A stretch of DNA of 64,000 nucleotides from Bacteroidota bacterium (GCA_018268135.1 JAFDXD010000120.1:81459-145458); one strand, 5' to 3'. Positions 36,134 through 45,927 are shown, numbered from the stretch's first letter. Numbers and translations: made by a program. The notes: a model not told the origin generated them from the letters alone.

Positions 36134-37264
36134 TTATAAATTTCCCCTTGCTTCCTGCTCCCTCTCCAACGCTTCAAATAAGGCTTTAAAATTTCCTTTT
36201 CCAAAACTTTTAGCCCCCTTGCGTTGAATAATTTCAAAAAACAGAGTAGGCCTGTCTTGCAATGGTTTGCTAAAAATTTGCAATAAATATCCTTCATCAT
36301 CTTTATCAATCAATATACCCAGCTGGCTCAATGGTTGCAGGTCTTCATCAATGGCTCCTACCCTTTCAAGCACATCATCATAATAGCTTTGGGGCACTTT
36401 TAAAAACTCCACACCCCTGTCAACCAGGCTGGTAACGGTATTCACAATATCGCTGGTAGCAATGGCGACATGCTGCACCCCTTCGCCATTGTAAAAGTCA
36501 AGGTATTCTTCCACCTGGCTTTTCTTTTTTCCTTCTGCAGGCTCATTTATCGGAAACTTCACATATCCGTTACCGTTACTCATCACTTTACTCATCAGGG
36601 CAGAGTACTCTGTGCTAATATCCTTATCATCAAAACTCAATATATTTTTAAACCCCATTACCTCTTCATAAAATTTTACCCAGGGGTTCATTTGGTTCCA
36701 GCCCACATTGCCCACGCAATGGTCTACATACAAAAGGCCCGTATCTACCGGGTTGTAGGCTGTATCCCATTTTCTAAAGCCGGGCATAAATACTCCCGAA
36801 TAATTTTTTCTTTCAATAAATAAGTGAACCGTATCACCATAAGTATGTATGCCACTCATCACTACTTCACCATCATTATCTTTATAAACAACAGGCTCCA
36901 AATAACTTTTGCCGCCCCGCCTTGTAGTTTGCAGCCATGCATCTTTGGCATCCTCTACTTTTAGCGCCAAAAATTTTACTCCATCACCATGCAATGCCAC
37001 GTGAGCCGCTATTTCACTATCTTTTCGCAAAGCTGTAGTCAATACAAACGTTAATTTATTTTGTCTCAATACATAACTCACTTTATCCATCATGCCCGTT
37101 TCCGGCCCGGCATACGCAAGCGATTGAAACCCAAAAGCAGTTTTATAAAAATGAGCAGCCTGCTTTGCGTTGCCCACATAAAATTCTACATAATCAGTAC
37201 CATGCAATGGTAAAAAATCGGTGGAGGCTTCTGTGTTTTTTACAGCGCCTTGTGTAATTGTCAT
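36134..37264 (-). CDS. hppD: 4-hydroxyphenylpyruvate dioxygenase
   Basis: 376 residues, vicinal-oxygen-chelate fold in two halves. Fe(II) ligands visible as His in YVDHCVGNVG (near 181), His in VQHVAIATSDI (near 264) and Glu in LFFEIIQRKGAKSFG (near 343). Converts 4-hydroxyphenylpyruvate to homogentisate in tyrosine catabolism. The C-terminal GKGNFKALFEALEREQEARG is typical. No homogentisate dioxygenase or fumarylacetoacetase gene lies in this window. Confidence 0.95.
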   Translation of the reverse strand: MTITQGAVKNTEASTDFLPLHGTDYVEFYVGNAKQAAHFYKTAFGFQSLAYAGPETGMMDKVSYVLRQNKLTFVLTTALRKDSEIAAHVALHGDGVKFLALKVEDAKDAWLQTTRRGGKSYLEPVVYKDNDGEVVMSGIHTYGDTVHLFIERKNYSGVFMPGFRKWDTAYNPVDTGLLYVDHCVGNVGWNQMNPWVKFYEEVMGFKNILSFDDKDISTEYSALMSKVMSNGNGYVKFPINEPAEGKKKSQVEEYLDFYNGEGVQHVAIATSDIVNTVTSLVDRGVEFLKVPQSYYDDVLERVGAIDEDLQPLSQLGILIDKDDEGYLLQIFSKPLQDRPTLFFEIIQRKGAKSFGKGNFKALFEALEREQEARGNL

Positions 37265-37289
37265 AGTAAATATTTTTTATTTTTTTTTT

Positions 37290-37374
37290 GGAACCGGGCG
37301 GCACACCAATATTCAACTTCATTGGCGTCGCACTCTTATACAGCAAACCTTTGCTCAGCAAATAACAGCACCAT
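37290..37374 (+). repeat. Dispersed intergenic repeat, family 2 copy 1
   Basis: Contains CTTCATTGGCGTCGCACT, TACAG, and TTGCTCAGCAAATAA in the same order as the copy at 43210-43290 inside the RND operon. The 18-nt block is identical in both; ends are weakly inverted (TCATTGGC-type against GCAAATAA). Lies in the gap between hppD and purK. Confidence 0.7.
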
Positions 37375-37511
37375 TTTCCGAATCCATTGCAAGCGCATTC
37401 ATCAGCAGGGAGTAGTTCATACGCCTGTCTGCAAAAATTTTATGAGGATAATCCGGCATCATCGTTTTGCAAATATAATAAAAACTAATAGGGCATTCCA
37501 CAGCATCATTA

Positions 37512-37519
37512 TATATTTG
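37512..37519 (+). promoter_or_regulatory. -7 element before purK
   Basis: TATATTTG matches TAnnTTTG, 34 nt before the GTG start. No -33 TTG at the expected spacing. Confidence 0.45.
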
Positions 37520-37553
37520 CCGTAATTTATTTTTTACCATTCATACAAATCAG

Positions 37554-38684
37554 GTGCAAAAAAAAGTAGGCATTTTAGGAGGAGGGCAATTAGGCAGAAT
37601 GTTATTACAGGCAGCCGCAAATTACCCCGTACAAACATTTGTGTTGGAAAATGATGACAATTGCCCGGCGGCACATCTTTGTACTCAATTTGTAAAAGGC
37701 AATATCAGCAACTATGATGATGTGTATCAATTTGGCAAAGGCCTCGATGCCATCACCATCGAAATAGAAGCTGTAAACGAAGATGCCTTAGAAAAGTTAG
37801 AAAGTGAGGGTGTAAAAGTTTACCCTTCTCCTGCGGCATTACGCATCATTAAAAATAAAATACTGCAAAAGCAATTTTATGCAGACAATCAAATTCCGAG
37901 CAGCGAATTTGTAGTAACACAAAATCTGCAGGACCTTACACAGCACGAAACTTTTTTACCAGCAGTGCATAAATTAGCTACCGGGGGCTATGATGGCAAA
38001 GGAGTGCAAATCATTAAAAAAAAGGAAGACATTTCATTGGGTTTTGATGCACCGGCTGTATTAGAAAAAATGGTATCTCTACAAAATGAAATTGCCATTA
38101 TGATTGCTATAAATGATAAAGGGCAAAGGGCAATTTACTCACCGGTAGATATGGTGTTTGATGCAAACTTAAATTTATTAAGCTATCAGTTATCGCCTGC
38201 AGAGCTTCCCGAAAAAGTATTATGGAAGGCCGAAGCTATTGCTCTAAAAGTGGTAAATGAATTAAAAAGCCCCGGCATTTTTGCCGTAGAACTTTTTGTA
38301 GATAAAGATAATAATGTATTTGTAAACGAAACTGCCCCCAGGGTGCACAACAGCGGCCATCACAGTATTGAAGCCTGCTACAGCAGCCAGTTTGATATGC
38401 TTTGGAGAGTAATACTTGACTATCCCCTGGGCAATACTGCTCCTATTTTGCATGCTGCAATTGTAAACCTAATTGGCGAAAATAATTATACCGGGCCTGC
38501 TAAGTACAATGGGCTCAATGATGTATTGGCAATGGATAATGTATTTGTACATATTTATGGAAAAGCGCAAACCAAACCCGGTAGAAAAATGGGGCATGTA
38601 ACCATCCTAAGCAACGAAAAACAAGAACTGCTTCACAAAGCAAAACAGGTAAAAGCATTGCTAAAAGTAGTAAGCGAAGATTAA
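37554..38684 (+). CDS. purK: 5-(carboxyamino)imidazole ribonucleotide synthase
   Basis: 376 residues, ATP-grasp enzyme: N-terminal KVGILGGGQLGRMLLQAAAN, ATP-grasp region HKLATGGYDGKGVQIIKKK and VFVNETAPRVHNSGHHSIEA. Carboxylates AIR to N5-CAIR in purine synthesis. The start is GTG at 37554; no in-frame ATG exists upstream in range, and GTGCAAAAAAAAGTAGG encodes the normal N-terminus. The partner purE is 6.1 kb downstream on the same strand, separated by an opposing RND operon. Confidence 0.95.
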   Translation: MQKKVGILGGGQLGRMLLQAAANYPVQTFVLENDDNCPAAHLCTQFVKGNISNYDDVYQFGKGLDAITIEIEAVNEDALEKLESEGVKVYPSPAALRIIKNKILQKQFYADNQIPSSEFVVTQNLQDLTQHETFLPAVHKLATGGYDGKGVQIIKKKEDISLGFDAPAVLEKMVSLQNEIAIMIAINDKGQRAIYSPVDMVFDANLNLLSYQLSPAELPEKVLWKAEAIALKVVNELKSPGIFAVELFVDKDNNVFVNETAPRVHNSGHHSIEACYSSQFDMLWRVILDYPLGNTAPILHAAIVNLIGENNYTGPAKYNGLNDVLAMDNVFVHIYGKAQTKPGRKMGHVTILSNEKQELLHKAKQVKALLKVVSED

Positions 38685-38728
38685 TATAAAAGCACAAAAT
38701 AAATTTGCCAGGCTTTTGCCTTTTGCCT

Positions 38729-38810
38729 CATAAAAAAGCGCAGATTTTTTTACTTTTTGTATCAAGCTGAGAGGTTAATAAAGGTTTGATATTAAAATAC
38801 CTAACCCTTG
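38729..38810 (+). repeat. Dispersed intergenic repeat, family 1 copy B
   Basis: GATTTTTTTACTTTTTGTAT then TAAAGGTTTGATATTAAAA, ending TACCTAACCCTT. The 21-nt block 38777-38797 is identical to copy A. Lies between the convergent purK and tolC genes, and with the inverted copy D it brackets the RND operon. Confidence 0.8.
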
Positions 38811-38815
38811 CAGAT

Positions 38816-40129
38816 TTATAACTTAAGAAGATTTGCCATTCTTTTTAATGCAATCTCGGCTGTTTTGGCACTGAAATTTATATTTACCAACCGGTAGCCT
38901 GACTCTTCAAAACTTTGTTGAGCATTTCTTACTTCCACAATGGTAGCCTGCCTCAGATCAAAACGCATCAATGTTAATTGCAATAATTTTTCTGCAATAC
39001 CATACGCTGCCACAGCACTATCTAATTGATGTATGCTAATGGTATATGCCTGATATTGTTTTACTGCATTGGCGTTATAATCTCTTATCAATATTTGCTT
39101 TTGCAAACCGGCATTTTGCACATCCAATTGCGCCACTTGCTTTTGCCTTTTGTACACAGAGCCATTGTAAATAGGGATACCAATACTCAACCCTACAGTA
39201 GGGCCATAATTTTGATTTAATAAAATATTGCCTGCTGCAGTTTTATTTCTAATAAAATTATAACCGGTAGTAGCCCTTATAGAAGGGTATCGCAATGCCT
39301 CAGTCTCCTTTACAATGTATTCGCTTATTTTAATTTGATTGTCGGCAGCAATAATATCAGGATTGTTGCTTAAGCCATTCAATATATCTGCAAGCATTAT
39401 ATTTTTATCTACCTCTATGCTGTCTTTTATTTCTATGGATGAATCAGGATTGGCAGTTAGCATGCGCAATAATTCTGTTTTGGCCTGGCTAATTACCAAC
39501 TGCTGAGCAAGTTTAGCCTGCTGCAGGTTGCTCAGGTCTATTTGCGCCTGAAATAGATCAGCATTATTGGCAAGCCCAACACTTTGCCTCACTTTTATCA
39601 TTTGCAATTGCTGGTTAGAGGCATCTATTGAGCGGTCAATAGTTTTTAAATACTCCTGCTGCCTCACTATATCATAATATCCTATCATTACAGAAGCAAT
39701 TACCTCTTGTACCTGCGATGTAAGTAATTGGCGGCTTTGGGTTTCTAACTGTGCAAGCCTTTTTTTGCTGGCCACTACCCTGCCACCGTTGTAGAGCAAT
39801 ATACTACCTGTAATGCCTGCCGATAGGGCATTAGAAGCAGCATTGTTGCGGTTAATATTAGCACCGCTATTGAGTTTTTGATTTACACTTGATACCTGCT
39901 CATTGTCTGCAATATTTGCAGTAAGCAAAGGGAGCCCGCCGGCCACGCCTTTATTATTGTTAATACTATCCTGTGCAATATGGTTTTGCGCCAATTGTAT
40001 ATCAAGGCTACTTTGCAAGGCCATATTAACGGCATCGGGTAAACGCAAAATTTTCTGCGCATACATCCCCGATCCTAATAGCAACAGGTTTATACCAAAA
40101 AATATTTTTTTAATCATCCCTATATTCAA
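38816..40129 (-). CDS. TolC family outer-membrane protein of the RND pump
   Basis: 437 residues with a signal peptide (FFGINLLLLGSGMYAQ; Gln at the mature end). Two OEP repeats: LRLPDAVNMALQSSLDIQLA and the second half from DILNGLSNNPDIIAADNQIK. Outer-membrane channel of the tripartite RND system. Translation start at 40129 overlaps the RND gene stop by 4 nt (ATGA), which supports this start over the internal Met at residue 5. Last gene of the operon. Confidence 0.93.
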   Translation of the reverse strand: MNIGMIKKIFFGINLLLLGSGMYAQKILRLPDAVNMALQSSLDIQLAQNHIAQDSINNNKGVAGGLPLLTANIADNEQVSSVNQKLNSGANINRNNAASNALSAGITGSILLYNGGRVVASKKRLAQLETQSRQLLTSQVQEVIASVMIGYYDIVRQQEYLKTIDRSIDASNQQLQMIKVRQSVGLANNADLFQAQIDLSNLQQAKLAQQLVISQAKTELLRMLTANPDSSIEIKDSIEVDKNIMLADILNGLSNNPDIIAADNQIKISEYIVKETEALRYPSIRATTGYNFIRNKTAAGNILLNQNYGPTVGLSIGIPIYNGSVYKRQKQVAQLDVQNAGLQKQILIRDYNANAVKQYQAYTISIHQLDSAVAAYGIAEKLLQLTLMRFDLRQATIVEVRNAQQSFEESGYRLVNINFSAKTAEIALKRMANLLKL

Positions 40130-43100
40130 TCAGTTATTTCAATTTTTTTTGCCTCATGCTTGTGCTTACCACTTAAATAAGTATATACTGCCGGTATTAC
40201 AAATAAAGTAAGCACGAGCGAAAATATAATACCTCCCACTACCACTATACCCAGCGGAATGCGGCTGGTAGATGCTGCCCCAAGGCTAAGAGCAATTGGC
40301 AAAGCGCCAAATGAAGTAGCAAGGCTCGTCATCAAAATAGGCCTCAGCCTTTGCCCCGAAGCTTGTAATACCGCCTCTTGTATAGACAAGCCTGACTCTC
40401 TTTTTTTATTTGCAAATTCTACTATTAAAATACCATTTTTGGTAACAAGGCCTATCAGCATTATCATCCCAATTTCCGAAAAAATATTCATCGTTTGTCC
40501 AAATACCCACAAACTCAGTAAAGCACCGGCTAAGGCAAGCGGCACCGTAAACATGATGATGAATGGATCAATAAAACTTTCAAATTGAGCTGCCAGTACC
40601 AAATATATTAAGATAAGCGCCAATGCAAAAGCAAATGCAATATTGGAAGAACTTTCTGCATAATCTCTTGAAGCGCCGCTTAAAGCAGTATGGTAGGTTT
40701 CATCCAGCAATTTTTTGGCAATAGCATCCATTGCTTTAATACCATCACCTATTGTTTTACCTTCGGCAAGCGAAGCCGAAATAGTAGCAGCTTTGTACCG
40801 GTTAAAATGGTATAAACTTGGCGGGCTGCTGCTTTCTTCCAAATGTACTACAGCGCTTAGCGGAATATCATCTCCTTTATTATTTCGCACATAAAGTTTA
40901 GTAATATCATCGGGTTTATCCCTGTCTGTACGCTCTACCTGTGCTATTACTTCGTATTGGTGGCCGCCCTTTAAAAAATAGGCAAGCCTGCCTCCGCTAA
41001 ATGCAGCCTGTATGGCTGATACTACATCCTGCGATGATAGGCCAAGGTCTTTTACCTTCATCCTGTCAATGGTAAGGTCTATCTCAGGTTTATTAAATTT
41101 AAGGTTTACATCTACATTAGAAAAAGTTTTATCATTTGCCGCCTCTTCCAAAAATTTAGGAATGATGCTTTTTAATTTTTCAAGATCCTGGTTTTCCAAT
41201 ACAAATTGAATAGGCGTACTACTCCTACCCGAGCCTACAGCAATAGTTTGCTCTTGTACGGCAAAAACTTTGGTATTATTAAATCTTGCAAATTTTTTAT
41301 TCAAATCGTTGGCAATTTCATTTTGGCTTCGCACACGCTCATTTGGCGGCACCAGGCCCAGCCTCGATTGCGAACTGTTTACAGCACCCGTAGGAGTACG
41401 GGCAAATACAAAATCTCTTTCCGGCACAGAATCATACAGGTAGTTGGTAATATCATCAGTATATTTGAGCATACTGCTAAAGCTAGTGCCTTCCGGTGCA
41501 CTCGTGGAAAAGCGTACACTATTTCTGTCTTCCAGGGGCGCTATCTCACTTTGAAGTGAATGCATAATGATATAGATTAGTACTGCACACACTGCAATGA
41601 CAACCCATGCCATCCATCTTATTTTTAAAAACTCTGTCAGCAATTTTTGATATCCTTTTTCCATACCCTGAAAAAAAGGCTCCGTTTTCATATAAAATTT
41701 ACTATGCCCTGCTTTTTTTCTATTAAGTACCACATTTAATACCGGGGTAATGGTAAGCGATACAAAAGCAGACACCAGCACTGCGGCTGCCAGAGTAACC
41801 CCAAATTCCCTAAAAAGCCTGCCAATAAATCCTTCTAAAAATATAACAGGCAAAAACACAATGGCCAGCGTAATGGAGGTAGAGATTACAGCAAAAAAGA
41901 TTTCTTTACTTCCCTCTATGGCAGCTTTTTTAACGGGCAGCCCCATTTCTATTTTTCTAAAAATATTTTCAGTTACTACAATGCCATCATCCACCACCAG
42001 GCCTGTGGCAAGCACTATGCCCAGCAGGGTAAGTATATTGATAGAAAAACCCGAAATATACATGATAAAAAAAGTAGCAATCAATGATATAGGTATATCA
42101 ATTAAAGGTCTAATGGCAATTAACCAGTCTCTGAAAAAAACAAATATTACCAATACCACAAAGGCAAATGAAATCACCAGGGTTTCTTTTACTTCACTAA
42201 TAGATTTGCGAATGATAGTAGTATTATCTATCAACACATTCATTTCTATATCAGACTTATTGTCTTTTTTTATGGCATTTAATTTGGCATAAAAATCATC
42301 TGCAATTTGAATATTATTTGCCCCCGGCTGAGGAATTATCACAAGCCCCACAGCATTTACCCCATTGTATTTCCAGCTCTGCTCCAGGTCTTCGGGCCCC
42401 AGCTCTACCCTTGCCACATCGCTCAACCGCACTATTCCATTGCTGTCTTCTTTTATTACAAGGTCTCTAAATTGTTTTTCGGAAGTAAGCCGGCCAATTG
42501 TTTTAATGGTTAGTTCAGTATTGTTTCCATATATTTTTCCTGGGGGCAAATCTATATTTTCATTATTCAGCGAATTTCGTATATCCGTAAACGTTACATT
42601 AAAGGCATTCATTTTATCGGGATTGAGCCAAAGCCTCATAGAGTATCTTTTTTGCCCAAATATTCCTACAGAACTCACTTCTTTAATGGTTTGAAACTGT
42701 TGCTGCAACACATTTTCAGCATAATCACTCAGCTCCATCAGCCCTTTGGTACGGCTCTGTACCGCCAGTATTAAAATAAAATCGCTGTTAGCATCTGCCT
42801 TGGTAACTACAGGCGGGGCATCAATATCCTGCGGCAGCGAGCGGCTTGCCTGCCCCACTTTATCCCTTACATCGCTGGCAGCAGCTTCAAGATCTACCCC
42901 CAACTCAAACTCTACAGTAATATTGCTACTCCCCAATGTACTTGACGAAGTAATGGTTTTGATACCGGGTATGCCGTTAATTTGTTTTTCAAGAGGCTCG
43001 GTTACCTGGCTTTCAATAATATCAGGATTTGCTCCCGTGTACGAAGTACGAATGTTTACAATAGCAGGGTCAATAGCCGGGTAATCTCTCACCGCCAAAA

Positions 43101-43191
43101 AAGTGTACCCTACTATACCAAATAAGATGATGATCAAATTAAGTACAGTAGCCATTACCGGCCGCTTTAACGATATTTCAGAAATATTCAT
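40126..43191 (-). CDS. RND efflux pump, AcrB/MexB-like inner-membrane subunit
   Basis: 1021 residues, the full length of an HAE1 pump: two sets of six membrane segments with large periplasmic domains after segments 1 and 7. N-terminus ISLKRPVMATVLNLIIILFG with the RPV motif; LLGIVLATGLVVDDGIVVTE in segment 4 carries the paired Asp residues of the proton relay; FSEIGMIMLIGLVTKNGILI with the Lys is segment 10. Proton-driven export of hydrophobic compounds. Coupled to tolC by 4 nt; 141 nt downstream of the adaptor gene, a gap which holds repeat family 2 copy 2. Confidence 0.94.
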   Translation of the reverse strand: MNISEISLKRPVMATVLNLIIILFGIVGYTFLAVRDYPAIDPAIVNIRTSYTGANPDIIESQVTEPLEKQINGIPGIKTITSSSTLGSSNITVEFELGVDLEAAASDVRDKVGQASRSLPQDIDAPPVVTKADANSDFILILAVQSRTKGLMELSDYAENVLQQQFQTIKEVSSVGIFGQKRYSMRLWLNPDKMNAFNVTFTDIRNSLNNENIDLPPGKIYGNNTELTIKTIGRLTSEKQFRDLVIKEDSNGIVRLSDVARVELGPEDLEQSWKYNGVNAVGLVIIPQPGANNIQIADDFYAKLNAIKKDNKSDIEMNVLIDNTTIIRKSISEVKETLVISFAFVVLVIFVFFRDWLIAIRPLIDIPISLIATFFIMYISGFSINILTLLGIVLATGLVVDDGIVVTENIFRKIEMGLPVKKAAIEGSKEIFFAVISTSITLAIVFLPVIFLEGFIGRLFREFGVTLAAAVLVSAFVSLTITPVLNVVLNRKKAGHSKFYMKTEPFFQGMEKGYQKLLTEFLKIRWMAWVVIAVCAVLIYIIMHSLQSEIAPLEDRNSVRFSTSAPEGTSFSSMLKYTDDITNYLYDSVPERDFVFARTPTGAVNSSQSRLGLVPPNERVRSQNEIANDLNKKFARFNNTKVFAVQEQTIAVGSGRSSTPIQFVLENQDLEKLKSIIPKFLEEAANDKTFSNVDVNLKFNKPEIDLTIDRMKVKDLGLSSQDVVSAIQAAFSGGRLAYFLKGGHQYEVIAQVERTDRDKPDDITKLYVRNNKGDDIPLSAVVHLEESSSPPSLYHFNRYKAATISASLAEGKTIGDGIKAMDAIAKKLLDETYHTALSGASRDYAESSSNIAFAFALALILIYLVLAAQFESFIDPFIIMFTVPLALAGALLSLWVFGQTMNIFSEIGMIMLIGLVTKNGILIVEFANKKRESGLSIQEAVLQASGQRLRPILMTSLATSFGALPIALSLGAASTSRIPLGIVVVGGIIFSLVLTLFVIPAVYTYLSGKHKHEAKKIEITD

Positions 43192-43209
43192 TTACCTGAT
43201 TATATTTTT

Positions 43210-43290
43210 TTGGTACCCAACATTCATTCTTTATTCCCCTTCATTGGCGTCGCACTATTGTACAGTATATCTTTACTCAGCCAATAAAAT
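43210..43290 (+). repeat. Dispersed intergenic repeat, family 2 copy 2
   Basis: CTTCATTGGCGTCGCACT, TACAG, then CTTTACTCAGCCAATAA. Left end TCATTGGC and right end GCCAATAA are near-perfect inverted repeats. Sits between the adaptor and pump genes of one operon, so it is in the transcript. Confidence 0.7.
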
Positions 43291-43332
43291 ACAGCCAGCC
43301 TATTTTACAAATTGCTGTTACAATATTCATCC

Positions 43333-44412
43333 TTAATTTTCGGTAGAATCAGCAGAGCTAAGCTGCTGCAGCGTTTTTACGCTTCTAATATTTACTATAC
43401 TATTGGGCCTTGCAAACAAAACCCCTGCTATCACTACGGTATCTCCCTCACTCAATCCTTTAGTAATCTCCACTAAATTGGCCTGCCTGATCCCCATTTC
43501 TATATTTACAAAATTTGCCCTCCCGTTTTTTACTACAATCACCTGGTTATTTTTATCATTAGGAATTATACAGTTTGCCGGCACTTCAATGGAAGCATTA
43601 TTTTTACCGGCATTAATCAGCACTTTTACAAAAGCACCTGGGTTAACTTTTTCGGCCAGTAAGATGGCTCTTATTTTTACATTACGGGTATCAGTATTTG
43701 CACCCGGCTCTATCGCTATTACCTGCGCCCTTCCTGCCTCATGGGTAGTAGCATCTAATATCACATCCAGTACATCTCCTTTTTTTACTAGATTTCCATA
43801 ATTTTCAGGAACGGTAAAATCAATTTTTACTTTTGCTGTTTGCTGCAGGGTAGCCAGTATAGTAGCCGGTGTAACGTAAGCTCCCGGGCTTACCTGCCTA
43901 AGGCCAATAATTCCGCTAAAGGGGGCATGTATCACCGTTTTATCAATAAGAGATTGCGTGTAAGCCATATCTGCTTTGTACCCGTTTACCGAATTTACGG
44001 CAAGGTCATAATCACTTTGGTTGATGCCGTTTACATCAAGCAATTGTTTATACCGATCTACCGTTTTTTGAGCAAGTTCTAATTGCACTTTGCTTTTCAT
44101 CAACTGCGCCCTTAGGTCTGCATCATTAATTCTTGCCAGTACCGTACCTTTTGATACAGGGTTTCCTTCTGCTATATTTAAATAGGTAAGTCGTCCGCTT
44201 ACTTCAGGATGTATTTCCAGGTATTCATTTGCCAAGACAGTACCATTGGCTTCTACCGTATTGGAAATAGGCCGGGCCTGAGCCACCATTACATCTACAA
44301 TTGTTGGGGGGCTTTGTTTGGCTTTCTTTGAAACTTCTTTTTTATTGCCGCAAGAAGCTACCAATATCAGTATCAAAAAACTTTGAGAAAAATTATAAAA
44401 AACTCTCTTCAT
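43333..44412 (-). CDS. RND pump periplasmic adaptor (membrane fusion protein)
   Basis: 359 residues. Lipoprotein-type N-terminus, FLILILVASC with a Cys at position 21. Barrel-sandwich hybrid with VEANGTVLANEYLEIHPEVS and VIHAPFSGIIGLRQVSPGAY around a coiled-coil hairpin (LMKSKVQLELAQKTVDRYKQ), then beta-barrel and membrane-proximal parts (IKIRAILLAEKVNPGAFVKV). Links the RND pump to TolC. First gene of the operon on the minus strand; promoter must lie in 44413-44560. Confidence 0.92.
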   Translation of the reverse strand: MKRVFYNFSQSFLILILVASCGNKKEVSKKAKQSPPTIVDVMVAQARPISNTVEANGTVLANEYLEIHPEVSGRLTYLNIAEGNPVSKGTVLARINDADLRAQLMKSKVQLELAQKTVDRYKQLLDVNGINQSDYDLAVNSVNGYKADMAYTQSLIDKTVIHAPFSGIIGLRQVSPGAYVTPATILATLQQTAKVKIDFTVPENYGNLVKKGDVLDVILDATTHEAGRAQVIAIEPGANTDTRNVKIRAILLAEKVNPGAFVKVLINAGKNNASIEVPANCIIPNDKNNQVIVVKNGRANFVNIEMGIRQANLVEITKGLSEGDTVVIAGVLFARPNSIVNIRSVKTLQQLSSADSTEN

Positions 44413-44548
44413 ATACTTCTAACAAAATAATTTAGGTATGCAAAGCCTTAAAGTTATGTTGATATTTAAAAATTTCTTCAATTTATTTATGAATGGTTGG
44501 TTAAATCATCATTGAAAATAGCTTCTTAAAAAAGAAAGTTTTATAGGT

Positions 44549-44650
44549 TTAGGTATTTTGAAATCAAGCCTTTATTCCTATTTGGTTTTTCTTTATTTAC
44601 TTTTTGAGTTGACACAAAAAATAACAAAAAAATCAAGGCTGCATAAAAAA
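44549..44650 (-). repeat. Dispersed intergenic repeat, family 1 copy D (inverted)
   Basis: Reverse-complement orientation of copies A to C: TTAGGTATTTTGAAATCAAG, CCTTTATT, an imperfect hairpin around TTTACTTTTTGAG / ACAAAAAATAAC, and AAAAATCAAGGCTGCATAAA. A shorter related piece, GATTTTTTTACTTTTTTTG, lies at 44691-44709. Occupies the divergent 361-bp gap between the adaptor gene and purE; the rest of the gap is AT-rich without a gene. Confidence 0.78.
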
Positions 44651-44773
44651 AGCCTATCAAATCTGTTTTGTGCGCATACTATCTAATCCTGATTTTTTTA
44701 CTTTTTTTGAAATATGATTAATTTCTACCAATCAATTTTGATTGTTGTATTTTAGCTTTTATAAAATAAAATT

Positions 44774-45259
44774 ATGAACCCTTTAGTAGGAATAATAATG
44801 GGCAGCCAAAGTGATTATGATGTAATGAAAGCTGCTGCTGAAATACTAAAACAATTGGAAGTGCCTTTTGAGTTAACCATTGTGTCGGCACACCGCACCC
44901 CCGACCGTATGCGTACGTATGCACTGGGTGCAAAAGCCCGTGGACTTAAGGCAATTATTGCCGGCGCCGGTGGTGCAGCCCATTTGCCCGGTATGGTAGC
45001 TGCTTATACCATATTGCCGGTAATTGGTGTGCCTGTAAAATCATCAAACTCTATTGACGGGTGGGATTCTGTACTATCTATACTTCAAATGCCCGGCGGT
45101 GTGCCTGTAGCAACTGTTGCCCTAAATGCTGCAAAAAATGCAGGCATCTTAGCTGCACAGATTATTGGCAGCAGCGATGAAATGCTTTCGCAAAAATTAG
45201 CCGATTATAAAAAACAAATGGAAAAAGAAGTGCTTGAAATGGCTGCCAGGGTAAAATAA
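44774..45259 (+). CDS. purE: N5-carboxyaminoimidazole ribonucleotide mutase
   Basis: 161 residues, class I PurE. Seen: [20 protein letters not shown] (phosphate site), SAHRTPDRM with the catalytic His, [17 protein letters not shown] and [20 protein letters not shown]. Converts N5-CAIR to CAIR, the step after PurK. Stands apart from purK by 6.1 kb. The 45260-45468 gap behind it holds no gene that I can support. Confidence 0.96.
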   Translation: MNPLVGIIMGSQSDYDVMKAAAEILKQLEVPFELTIVSAHRTPDRMRTYALGAKARGLKAIIAGAGGAAHLPGMVAAYTILPVIGVPVKSSNSIDGWDSVLSILQMPGGVPVATVALNAAKNAGILAAQIIGSSDEMLSQKLADYKKQMEKEVLEMAARVK

Positions 45260-45468
45260 TTTTTTTCAGATTTTTTATCATGAGCGCTGATATCAATGAA
45301 GGTATTACAAAAGCATTATTCTTTTATATTTCAATAAGTTTAAGATATCACTTCATGGTAGTTTTATCATTAAAGCAGTCCGTATAATCTAGCTTTTTTT
45401 TATTTCACCAAAAAGAGTGTGACACTAATTATAATATAAGCCATTTTAAAATTTTGTATCTTTAAACT

Positions 45469-45927
45469 GTGGAAAGAATTTACATGGACACGTCAGTTTT
45501 TGGAGGATTCTTTGAGCCAGAGTTTGAGCTATGGACTAAAGTATTATTTGACAAAATTTCAAAAGGCGAATTTAAAGTTCTTATTTCACGGTTGACAGAT
45601 ATTGAACTTGAAAATGCCCCTCAACAAGTGAAAAACTTAGCAAATTCTTTACAACAAGACAATATTGAATGGCTTGACATTACAAATGAGGCAGTCCTAT
45701 TGGCAGACAAATACATTGCCGAAAAGGTAGTTGGCCAAACTAGCCATTCTGACTGTATTCATATAGCATTAGCTACTTTGAATTATGCAGATGTTTTAGT
45801 GAGTTGGAATTTTAAACATATTGTAAACCACTTACGAATTAGGGGATATAATGCTGTAAATTTTAAGTATGGGCACAAAATACTTGATATTCGTTTACCA
45901 AGAGAAAATCTAGATTATGAAGATTAA
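45469..45927 (+). CDS. PIN-domain protein, VapC-like toxin
   Basis: 152 residues from a GTG start (MERIYMDTSVFGGFFEPEFE). The PIN acidic residues are recognisable: Asp in YMDTSVFGG, Glu in TDIELENAPQQ, Asp in SHSDCIHIALATL, with VSWNFKHIVN following. Most such proteins are toxin ribonucleases. A -7-like TATCTTTA at 45457-45464 is only 5 nt before the GTG, so translation may be leaderless, or start at the ATG at 45484. Overlaps the next small gene by 11 nt, forming a toxin-first pair. Confidence 0.87.
   Translation: MERIYMDTSVFGGFFEPEFELWTKVLFDKISKGEFKVLISRLTDIELENAPQQVKNLANSLQQDNIEWLDITNEAVLLADKYIAEKVVGQTSHSDCIHIALATLNYADVLVSWNFKHIVNHLRIRGYNAVNFKYGHKILDIRLPRENLDYED

Noticed and set aside
41750-42292. 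180-codon plus-strand frame inside the RND pump gene
   Set aside because: Shadow frame; the minus strand encodes a full-length AcrB-like protein there.
45280-45387. 35-codon frame between purE and the PIN gene
   Set aside because: No promoter-like element, no family resemblance, short and composed of common AT-rich codons.
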